9,242 nucleotides of DNA from positions 1 to 9,242 of the forward strand of contig JAEXEM010000478.1 of assembly GCA_023401045.1 (NCBI GenBank). The letters are read 5' to 3'. A model generated the notes under the pieces. It ran no database searches. It saw nothing but the letters and a program-made list of their open reading frames with translations, and was not told where the DNA came from. Within the stretch, counting starts at the first letter, position 1, and each line of letters starts with the position of its first letter. Of the stretch, positions 1 through 5,683 are shown piece by piece. The DNA is from Actinomycetes bacterium (GTDB taxonomy: Bacteria; Actinomycetota; Actinomycetes; Actinomycetales; Cellulomonadaceae). The position numbers were made by a program, and so were the translations under genes.

Positions 1-57
1 GTCGGGGTGCTCGTCGTGCGGCGCGCACGTCCGCGCCCGCTCGCCCCGGCCCTCTGA
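1..57 (+). CDS. Possible 3' end of an unidentified plus-strand gene
   Basis: Frame 1 is open from the first base and stops at TGA 55-57. It encodes 18 residues, VGVLVVRRARPRPLAPAL. A short hydrophobic stretch followed by an Arg/Pro-rich tail would fit the cytoplasmic end of a membrane protein. The stop lies only four bases from the stop of the convergent regulator, a common tail-to-tail layout. Eighteen codons without a stop are weak evidence at this GC content, and the family cannot be named. Confidence 0.35.
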   Translation, partial: VGVLVVRRARPRPLAPAL

Positions 58-61
58 CGGC

Positions 62-1033
62 TCAGGCCCGTCGCACCGCGGGCGGGCCGACGGCCTCGAC
101 GAGCGCGGTGGCCGTCACCTCGTCGACGACGAGGTCGGTGACGACCCGGGCCCGCAGCGCCGCGAGCAGCGGGGTGACCTTGTTGTCCCCGGCGACGACG
201 CACACCCGCCGCGGCACGCGCTGGAGCTCCTCGGGCGTCGGCCCGGTCGCGCGGCCGTTGAGGGAGACGTCGCGCCAGGAGCCGTCGGCTCGCAGGAAGA
301 CCGTGCAGACGTCCCCGACGACGCCCTCGTCGTGCAGCCGCCGCACGTCCTGCTCGTCGAGGTACCCGGCGGAGTAGACGTGCGAGGGCACCGCCCCGGC
401 GACGGCCCCGACGGAGAACAGGGCGATGTCCGCGCGGCGCTGCATGTCGAGCACGCGGCGCACCGACCGCTCGCGCCACATCGCGGCCTTGGTGTCGGGG
501 TAGTCGAAGAACGCGGGCACGGAGAAGTGGTGGACGGCCGCGCCGTACGCGGACCCGAACGAGGAGATGAGGTCGGAGGCGTACCCGACGCCCGAGGTCC
601 GCATGTTCGCGGCGCCGTTGAGCTGGACGACGGCGGAGCCACGGGTCGGCTTGGCCGCGAGGTAGCGGGACACCGACGCGATGGTCGTCCCCCAGGCCAC
701 ACCGAGCACCATGTCGGAGTCGAACCACGAGCCGAGCAACCGGGCGGCCGTCATCGCCACCTGCTCGAGGCGCTCGACGCTGCCCGCGGAGTCGGGGACC
801 GGCACGACGTAGGTGTCGATGCCGAACGTCGAGGACAGCGAGCGCCCCAGCCCGGGCCCCCGGGTGCTCGACGGCCGCAGCGTGATCTCGACGAGACCGG
901 TCTCGCGTGCACGCTTGAGCAGCCGGGAGACGGTCGAGCGCGACGTGCCGAGGTGCTTGGCGATGACCTCCATCTTGATGTCCTGGAGGTAGTACATCGA
1001 CGCAGCCCGCAGCACGTCCTGCTCGCGTTCCAT
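62..1033 (-). CDS. SorC/DeoR-type sugar-binding transcriptional regulator, probably of the glycerol genes
   Basis: The product is a 323-residue regulator. Residues about 5-50 form a helix-turn-helix; AKHLGTSRSTVSRLLKRA is the recognition region, followed by the GLVEI wing typical of the SorC family. The rest is the sugar-phosphate-sensing domain, with GVAWGTTIASV (111-121), GDVCTVFLRADG (240-251) and the late AGDNKVTPLLAALRARVVTD block (281-300). Proteins of this family are usually tetramers that bind an operator and release it, or change activity, on binding a phosphorylated sugar. I chose the ATG at 1033 because a strong GGAGGGGAGG precedes it by nine bases and MEREQDVLRAASMYYL is the usual N-terminus. 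An upstream GTG at 1147 would add 38 Pro/Arg/Ala-rich residues read through the 22-bp repeats. The gene diverges from glpD, so control of glpDFK and of itself, with glycerol 3-phosphate as effector, is likely but inferred from position only. Confidence 0.9.
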   Translation of the reverse strand: MEREQDVLRAASMYYLQDIKMEVIAKHLGTSRSTVSRLLKRARETGLVEITLRPSSTRGPGLGRSLSSTFGIDTYVVPVPDSAGSVERLEQVAMTAARLLGSWFDSDMVLGVAWGTTIASVSRYLAAKPTRGSAVVQLNGAANMRTSGVGYASDLISSFGSAYGAAVHHFSVPAFFDYPDTKAAMWRERSVRRVLDMQRRADIALFSVGAVAGAVPSHVYSAGYLDEQDVRRLHDEGVVGDVCTVFLRADGSWRDVSLNGRATGPTPEELQRVPRRVCVVAGDNKVTPLLAALRARVVTDLVVDEVTATALVEAVGPPAVRRA

Positions 1034-1042
1034 CCCTGACGT

Positions 1043-1052
1043 CCTCCCCTCC
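1043..1052 (-). promoter_or_regulatory. Ribosome binding site fixing the regulator start
   Basis: On the minus strand this reads GGAGGGGAGG and ends nine bases before the ATG at 1033. It is the best Shine-Dalgarno match in the region, so it decides for the 323-residue form over the GTG-started 361-residue reading. It abuts the first 22-bp repeat, so a protein bound there could affect the start of this transcript. Confidence 0.7.
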
Positions 1053-1118
1053 GCGCGGCGGCGCACCGGGCGTGGCGCGGCGGCGCACCGGCCGGGGCGC
1101 GGCGGCGCACCGTACCTG
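1053..1118. repeat. Three tandem 22-bp repeats in the regulator-glpD intergenic region
   Basis: The 16-base core GCGCGGCGGCGCACCG occurs without mismatch at 1053-1068, 1075-1090 and 1097-1112. A variable 6-base spacer follows each core (GGCGTG, GCCGGG, TACCTG). The exact 22-bp period is close to two helical turns, so all three cores face the same side of the DNA. The period is not a multiple of three, which argues against a repeat kept for protein coding. The array sits just upstream of the regulator's ribosome binding site. It may be a set of operators for autoregulation, or simply slippage-generated sequence in GC-rich DNA. Confidence 0.85.
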
Positions 1119-1132
1119 CCCGACGCCCCGCC

Positions 1133-1146
1133 TGCACGTTCGTGCA
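1133..1146. promoter_or_regulatory. Perfect inverted repeat TGCACG-TT-CGTGCA, candidate operator
   Basis: Two 6-base arms pair perfectly around a TT centre, between the divergent regulator and glpD starts (127 bp from the glpD ATG, 100 bp from the regulator ATG). Size, symmetry and place fit a binding site for a dimeric or tetrameric helix-turn-helix protein, most simply the adjacent SorC-type regulator. I do not know this motif as a published site. No convincing -35/-10 pair could be fixed around it, so its relation to either promoter is open. Confidence 0.5.
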
Positions 1147-1272
1147 CCCGAGTTGCGCGTCCGTTCTGACCGTGATGACCATAGCCGCGTCACGCACGAC
1201 GGGCGACGCAAGCCGCTCGGGGGAGGCACGCGGGTCCCGCGGAGCCGGCCGGCACAGGAGGAAGCACACCGC

Positions 1273-3084
1273 ATGAGGACCGCACCGCTCACCGCCCAGG
1301 CCCGTCAGGACGCGCTCGCGGCGCTGCGCCGCAGCGCCGACCGCGACAGCGAGCTCGACGTCCTCGTCATCGGTGGCGGCGTCACCGGTGCGGGCGTCGC
1401 GCTCGACGCCGTCACACGCGGGCTGTCGACGGCCGTCATCGAGGCGCAGGACTGGGCCTCGGGCACGTCGAGCCGTTCGAGCAAGCTCGTGCACGGCGGG
1501 CTGCGCTACCTCCAGATGCTCGACTTCCACCTCGTCCGGGAGGCGCTCACCGAGCGCGACCTGCTCATCAACCGCCTCGCTCCGCACCTCGTCAAGCCGG
1601 TGAGCTTCCTCTACCCGCTGGAGAACCGGGTGTGGGAGCGGGCGTACGTCGGCGCCGGCGTCGCGCTGTACGACACCCTCGCGACGGTGTCGGGCAGCAA
1701 GCGCGCCATGCCGATCCACCGGCACCTGTCCCGCAAGGGCATGGAGCGGTTGTTCCCCGACCTGCGGCACGACGCCGCGATCGGCGCGATCCGGTACTGG
1801 GACGCGAGCGTCGACGACGCGCGCCTCGTCGAGACGCTCGTGCGCACCGCGGTGAGCTACGGCGCGCACGCGGCGTCCCGCACGCAGGTCGTCGGGCTGG
1901 AGACGACCGCCGGCGGTGCGGTCACCGGCGCCCGGGTCGTCGACCTCGAGACCGGTGAGCACATCGACGTGCGCGCGCGCCACGTCATCAACGCCACGGG
2001 CGTGTGGACCGAGGAGACCGAGGCGCTCGCCGGCACCGAGGGCGGGCTGCGGGTGCTCGCCTCGAAGGGCATCCACATCGTCGTCCCCCGCAAGCGCATC
2101 GAGGGCAACACCGGCCTGATCCTCCAGACCGAGAAGTCGGTGCTCTTCATCATCCCGTGGTCGCGCTACTGGGTCATCGGCACGACCGACACCCCGTGGG
2201 AGCAGGAGCTCACGCACCCCGTCGCGACGAGCGCCGACATCGACTACGTCATCGAGCACGCCAACCAGGTGCTCTCGCGCCCGCTCACCCGCGAGGACGT
2301 CATCGGCACGTGGGCCGGCCTGCGGCCGCTGCTGCAGCCGGGGACGAAGGAGGGCACGTCGTCGGCGAAGGTCTCGCGCGAGCACACCGTCGCCTCCCCC
2401 ACGCCGGGCCTCACCGTCATCGCCGGCGGCAAGCTGACGACGTACCGGGTGATGGCAAAGGACGCCGTCGACTTCGCGCTCGGCTCGCGCGCCACGTCGC
2501 TGCCGTCGATCACCACGGAGGTGCCGCTCGTCGGTGCCGAGGGCCTGCGGGTCGTCCAGCGGCAGTCCCGCGCCATCGCCGCCCGCTACGGCTGGGACCG
2601 CCCGCGCATGGACCACCTGCTCCACCGGTACGGCTCGCTGCTGCAGGAGCTCACCGACATGTGCGACGAGCGCCCCGAGCTCGCCCGCCCGCTCGCGAAC
2701 GCCCCGGCGTACATCGGGGCGGAGGTCGTCTACGCGGTGTCCCACGAGGGCGCCCTGCACCTCGACGACGTCCTCATGCACCGCACCCGGCTCAACTACG
2801 AGCAGGCGGACAAGGGCGTCGGCGCCCTCGAGGAGATCGCCGACCTCGTCGCTCCCGTCCTCGGCTGGGACGACGAGACGCGCCGTCGGGAGATCGACGC
2901 GTACCGCGCCCGGGCGCAGGCCGAGGAGGCCGCCGCGGCCGAGCCGGACGACGCGGCCGCCGAGCGCGTCCGCCTGCAGGCCCCCGAGGTCGCCCCGCTG
3001 CTGCCGCTCGGCGGCGAGGCGGACCCCGGCACGAAGCCCGGGTCGCCCCCGGGGCGTGGCACCGCCGGCCCGGCCGGCACCTGA
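1273..3084 (+). CDS. glpD: Aerobic glycerol-3-phosphate dehydrogenase (FAD-dependent)
   Basis: The 603-residue enzyme oxidises sn-glycerol 3-phosphate to dihydroxyacetone phosphate. It holds FAD and passes electrons to the membrane quinone pool, so it acts as a peripheral membrane protein on the cytoplasmic face. The FAD-binding Rossmann motif is VLVIGGGVTGAGVALDA (30-46), with the ribose-binding Glu at 57. The family signature SSRSSKLVHGGLRYLQ spans 66-81. The later GTWAGLRPLL (345-354) and GGKLTTYRVMA (385-395) are typical of the family's catalytic half. The conserved helical C-terminal domain follows, to about residue 545. The last 58 residues or so are an Ala/Glu- then Pro/Gly-rich tail of low complexity, so the protein is longer than the roughly 500 residues of E. 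coli GlpD. The ATG at 1273 is preceded by AGGAGGAAG at 1256-1264. It is the first gene of a glpD-glpF-glpK cluster. Confidence 0.97.
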   Translation: MRTAPLTAQARQDALAALRRSADRDSELDVLVIGGGVTGAGVALDAVTRGLSTAVIEAQDWASGTSSRSSKLVHGGLRYLQMLDFHLVREALTERDLLINRLAPHLVKPVSFLYPLENRVWERAYVGAGVALYDTLATVSGSKRAMPIHRHLSRKGMERLFPDLRHDAAIGAIRYWDASVDDARLVETLVRTAVSYGAHAASRTQVVGLETTAGGAVTGARVVDLETGEHIDVRARHVINATGVWTEETEALAGTEGGLRVLASKGIHIVVPRKRIEGNTGLILQTEKSVLFIIPWSRYWVIGTTDTPWEQELTHPVATSADIDYVIEHANQVLSRPLTREDVIGTWAGLRPLLQPGTKEGTSSAKVSREHTVASPTPGLTVIAGGKLTTYRVMAKDAVDFALGSRATSLPSITTEVPLVGAEGLRVVQRQSRAIAARYGWDRPRMDHLLHRYGSLLQELTDMCDERPELARPLANAPAYIGAEVVYAVSHEGALHLDDVLMHRTRLNYEQADKGVGALEEIADLVAPVLGWDDETRRREIDAYRARAQAEEAAAAEPDDAAAERVRLQAPEVAPLLPLGGEADPGTKPGSPPGRGTAGPAGT

Positions 3085-3091
3085 GCACCGG

Positions 3092-3119
3092 AGGTGCGGG
3101 TCACCGCCGCCCCGCACCT
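3092..3119 (+). terminator. Hairpin between glpD and glpF
   Basis: AGGTGCGGG (3092-3100) pairs perfectly with CCCGCACCT (3111-3119) around a 10-base loop; a further G-T pair can extend the stem. It starts seven bases after the glpD stop. No run of Ts follows. It may be a weak terminator or an mRNA-processing or stabilising element that sets glpD expression apart from glpFK. About 66 bases remain before the glpF start, enough for a separate promoter, though none is clear. Confidence 0.45.
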
Positions 3120-3171
3120 TCGGCCCTGCGTTCCCCGGCGCGGCGGACCGACCGGTACTGACAACGACGTC

Positions 3172-3179
3172 GAGAGGTG
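3172..3179 (+). promoter_or_regulatory. Ribosome binding site deciding the glpF start
   Basis: GAGAGGTG ends six bases before GTG 3186, a normal distance. The frame could also start at GTG 3177, but that codon overlaps this site, or at ATG 3198, which is 18 bases downstream and too far. GTG 3186 is therefore preferred. Confidence 0.55.
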
Positions 3180-3185
3180 CCACAA

Positions 3186-3923
3186 GTGGACTACACGATG
3201 GGTGACGCCTTCGTCTCGGAGACGCTCGGCACGGCCCTCCTCATCCTCCTGGGGTGCGGGGTGGTCGCGAACGTCGTGCTGCCGAGGACGAAGGGCTTCG
3301 CGGGCGGCTGGCTGCTCATCAACTTCGGGTGGGGCCTCGCCGTGTTCGCCGGTGTCTACGCGGCGTACAAGTCCGGGGCGCACATCAACCCGGCGGTGAC
3401 GATCGGTCTGTGGGCCTCCGGCGCCGAGGAGTTCGCCCCCGGCATCGAGGTGAGCGCGCTCAACGGGTTCCTCTACGTGACGGCGCAGATGCTCGGCGCC
3501 GCCGTCGGTGCGCTGCTCGCGTTCCTCGCCTACAAGAAGCACTTCGACCAGGAGGCCGAGCCGGCGACGAAGCTCGCCGTCTTCTCCACCGGGCCCGAGC
3601 TGCGCTCCTACGGCTGGAACTTCCTCACGGAGACGGTGGCGACGTTCGTCCTCGTCTTCATCGTCCTCGCGTTCGGCCAGACCCCCGCCGAGCTCGGCCC
3701 GCTCGCGGTCGCGCTGCTCGTCGTCGGGATCGGCGCGAGCCTCGGCGGCCCGACGGGGTACGCCATCAACCCGGCCCGTGACCTCGGACCACGCATCGCG
3801 CACGCGCTGCTGCCGATCCGCGGCAAGGGCTCGTCCGACTGGGCCTACGCCTGGGTGCCGATCGCCGGGCCGCTGCTCGGCGGCGTCCTCGCCGGCCTGC
3901 TCGCCCGCACCTACATCGGCTGA
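3186..3923 (+). CDS. glpF: Glycerol facilitator (aquaglyceroporin)
   Basis: This 245-residue integral membrane channel of the MIP family lets glycerol diffuse into the cell. The two half-helix signatures are present: HINPAVT with NPA at 68-70, and YAINPARDLGPR with NPARD at 195-199. The Asp straight after the second NPAR is the classical mark of glycerol-conducting members rather than strict water channels. The Arg of the second motif is the selectivity-filter Arg. Hydrophobic segments lie at about 10-32, 40-62, 90-116, 147-165, 171-188 and 222-240, giving the usual six-helix fold. The start is GTG 3186, giving (M)DYTMGDAFVSE. It lies 101 bases after glpD and 45 bases before glpK, so it is almost certainly cotranscribed with glpK. 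Uptake is pulled forward because GlpK traps the glycerol as its phosphate. Confidence 0.96.
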   Translation: MDYTMGDAFVSETLGTALLILLGCGVVANVVLPRTKGFAGGWLLINFGWGLAVFAGVYAAYKSGAHINPAVTIGLWASGAEEFAPGIEVSALNGFLYVTAQMLGAAVGALLAFLAYKKHFDQEAEPATKLAVFSTGPELRSYGWNFLTETVATFVLVFIVLAFGQTPAELGPLAVALLVVGIGASLGGPTGYAINPARDLGPRIAHALLPIRGKGSSDWAYAWVPIAGPLLGGVLAGLLARTYIG

Positions 3924-3968
3924 CCGCCCCCGACCAGACGACCCACCCCGCACACCGGAGGGACCTCC

Positions 3969-5489
3969 ATGTCCGAGAAGTACGTCCTCGCCGTCGACCA
4001 GGGCACGACGTCGACCCGCGCGATGATCTTCGACCACGGCGGCGACGTCGTCTCCGTGGGCCAGCAGGAGCACGAGCAGATCTTCCCGAGGGCCGGCTGG
4101 GTCGAGCACGACCCCAAGGAGATCTGGACGAACACCCGCCAGGTCGTCGGCCAGGCGCTCGGCCGCGCGAGCCTCACCCACGAGGACATCGCGGCCGTCG
4201 GCATCACCAACCAGCGCGAGACCGCCGTCGTGTGGGACCGCGAGACCGGTGAGCCGGTGTACAACGCCATCGTCTGGCAGGACACCCGCACCCAGAAGAT
4301 CTGCGACGAGCTCGCCGCGCTCGGCGGCGGCGCCGACCGCTACAAGGACAAGGTCGGCCTGCCGCTCGCGACGTACTTCTCCGGCCCGAAGGTGCGCTGG
4401 ATCCTCGACAACGTCGAGGGCGCGAGAGAGAAGGCGGAGGCCGGGAAGCTGGCATTCGGCAACACCGACGCGTGGCTGCTGTGGAACATGACCGGCGGCG
4501 TCAACGGCGGCATCCACGTGACCGACCCGACGAACGCCTCGCGCACCATGCTCATGAACATCGACTCGCTCACGTGGAACGAGGAGATCGCCGAGGAGAT
4601 GGGCATCCCGGTGTCGATGCTCCCGGAGATCCGCTCGTCCTCCGAGGTGTACGGCGAGGGCCGCCGCGGCGGGCTCATCCCGGGCGTGCCGATCGCCGGC
4701 ATCCTCGGCGACCAGCAGGCCGCGACGTTCGGCCAGGCGTGCTTCGAGGTCGGCCAGGCGAAGAACACGTACGGCACCGGCAACTTCATGCTCATCAACA
4801 CCGGCACCGAGCCCATCGCGTCGAAGAACGGCCTGCTGACGACGGTCTGCTACAAGATCGGCGACCGCGACACGGTCTACGCGCTCGAGGGGTCGATCGC
4901 CGTCACCGGCTCGCTCGTCCAGTGGCTGCGCGACAACCTCGGCATCATCTCCTCGGCGCCCGAGGTCGAGCAGCTCGCCGCGTCGGTCGAGGACAACGGC
5001 GGCGCCTACTTCGTCCCCGCGTTCTCGGGGCTGTTCGCGCCGTACTGGCGCTCGGACGCGCGCGGTGCGCTCGTCGGGCTCACGCGGTACGTCACCAAGG
5101 CGCACATCGCACGCGCGGCGCTCGAGGCGACGGCGTTCCAGACGCGCGAGGTGCTCGACGCGATGAACGCCGACTCCGGGGTCGACCTCACCGAGCTCAA
5201 GGTCGACGGCGGCATGGTCGCCAACGACGCGCTCATGCAGTTCCAGGCCGACATCCTCGGCGTGCCCGTCATCCGCCCGAAGATCGCCGAGACGACGGCG
5301 CTCGGTGCCGCCTACGCGGCCGGAATCGCGGTCGGCTACTGGTCCGGCGAGCAGGACGTCATCGACAACTGGTCGGAGGACAAGCGCTGGGAGCCGAGCA
5401 TGGAGGCCGAGGAGCGTGACCGGCAGTACCGGCTGTGGAAGAAGGCCGTGACGAAGTCGTTCGACTGGGTGGACGACGACGTGAGGTAG
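3969..5489 (+). CDS. glpK: Glycerol kinase
   Basis: The 506-residue FGGY-family kinase transfers phosphate from ATP to glycerol, giving sn-glycerol 3-phosphate, in the cytoplasm. The phosphate-binding DQGTTSTRA is at 10-18, and GWVEHDP at 43-49. NQRET (81-85) supplies the glycerol-binding Arg83 and Glu84, and Tyr136 is in place. The catalytic-base Asp is D248 in GDQQAA, and the ATP-side NTYGTGNFM is at 266-274. The length is typical. ATG 3969 follows GGAGGGA by five bases. Two known control sites of relatives look absent. The loop between SSEVYG and PIAG has no His in the position phosphorylated by HPr in Firmicutes. It also lacks the Arg (R236 in E. coli) that helps bind fructose 1,6-bisphosphate. 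This is judged from a remembered alignment. Control here is therefore probably mainly transcriptional. Confidence 0.98.
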   Translation: MSEKYVLAVDQGTTSTRAMIFDHGGDVVSVGQQEHEQIFPRAGWVEHDPKEIWTNTRQVVGQALGRASLTHEDIAAVGITNQRETAVVWDRETGEPVYNAIVWQDTRTQKICDELAALGGGADRYKDKVGLPLATYFSGPKVRWILDNVEGAREKAEAGKLAFGNTDAWLLWNMTGGVNGGIHVTDPTNASRTMLMNIDSLTWNEEIAEEMGIPVSMLPEIRSSSEVYGEGRRGGLIPGVPIAGILGDQQAATFGQACFEVGQAKNTYGTGNFMLINTGTEPIASKNGLLTTVCYKIGDRDTVYALEGSIAVTGSLVQWLRDNLGIISSAPEVEQLAASVEDNGGAYFVPAFSGLFAPYWRSDARGALVGLTRYVTKAHIARAALEATAFQTREVLDAMNADSGVDLTELKVDGGMVANDALMQFQADILGVPVIRPKIAETTALGAAYAAGIAVGYWSGEQDVIDNWSEDKRWEPSMEAEERDRQYRLWKKAVTKSFDWVDDDVR

Positions 5490-5511
5490 GTCCGGGGCAC
5501 GACCGGCACAG

Positions 5512-5538
5512 GGGCCGGGGTGCGTGGCACCCCGGCCC
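5512..5538 (+). terminator. Likely terminator after glpK
   Basis: GGGCCGGGGTGC (5512-5523) and GCACCCCGGCCC (5527-5538) form a perfect 12-bp stem with a GTG loop, 22 bases after the glpK stop. In practice the innermost pair would open to give a five-base loop. There is no T run, which is common in GC-rich actinobacterial terminators. It separates the glycerol genes from the next transcription unit. Confidence 0.7.
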
Positions 5539-5604
5539 TCGTGCGTCCGGCCAGGACGTACTCCCGCAACCCGGGCCGCGGGGCCCTTGGTCCCAGGCAC
5601 GGGC

Positions 5605-5631
5605 TCAAGTCCCAGGCCAGAGCGCCGATAC
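5605..5631 (+). promoter_or_regulatory. Sigma-28 (FliA/WhiG-type) promoter of the surface protein gene
   Basis: TCAAGTCC (5605-5612), 11 bases, then GCCGATAC (5624-5631). The known sigma-28 consensus is TAAAGTTT-N11-GCCGATAA. The -10 matches 7 of 8 bases, the -35 matches 5 of 8 (T, A, A, G, T), and the spacer is exactly right. The -10 ends 52 bases before the ATG at 5684, leaving a leader of about 45 bases. This AT-containing motif stands out in very GC-rich DNA. It predicts co-expression with flagellar or, for a WhiG-like sigma, developmental genes. Confidence 0.65.
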
Positions 5632-5668
5632 TTTCGACGACGGCGCCCGGCCCGGTGCGCTCACCGGC

Positions 5669-5676
5669 GGTGAGGA
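5669..5676 (+). promoter_or_regulatory. Ribosome binding site of the surface protein gene
   Basis: GGTGAGGA ends seven bases before ATG 5684. That ATG starts a clear signal peptide. The same frame is open further upstream, into glpK, but that part overlaps the promoter and terminator and is not coding. Confidence 0.65.
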
Positions 5677-5683
5677 CGACGTC

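Noticed and set aside
1053..1118. Tandem repeats as a small CRISPR array
   Set aside because: The cores are 16 bp and the spacers only 6 bp, far too short, and no cas genes are nearby.
1034..1147. 38-residue N-terminal extension of the regulator from GTG 1147
   Set aside because: It is Pro/Arg/Ala-rich, reads through non-triplet 22-bp repeats and the palindrome, and lacks the strong ribosome binding site that precedes ATG 1033.
1153..1185. A standard sigma-70-type promoter for glpD (TTGCGC ... CATAGC)
   Set aside because: Spacing of the best boxes is about 21 bases and the -10 is poor, so no defined promoter can be supported.
1171..1194. CGTGA-N14-TCACG as a CRP/GlxR-like site
   Set aside because: The half-sites are too far apart for the usual N6 spacing of that family, and 5-base arms occur often by chance.
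751..5600. Very long antisense open frames opposite glpD, glpF and glpK, including readings of 810 and 934 residues
   Set aside because: They are Arg/Asp/Gly/Ala-rich with no recognisable domain, and lie opposite well-identified enzymes. High GC removes stop codons, so such shadows are expected.
5591..5617. Direct repeat TCCCAGGC upstream of and inside the sigma-28 promoter
   Set aside because: Only eight bases, GC-rich, and with no further copy or phase that would suggest a binding array.
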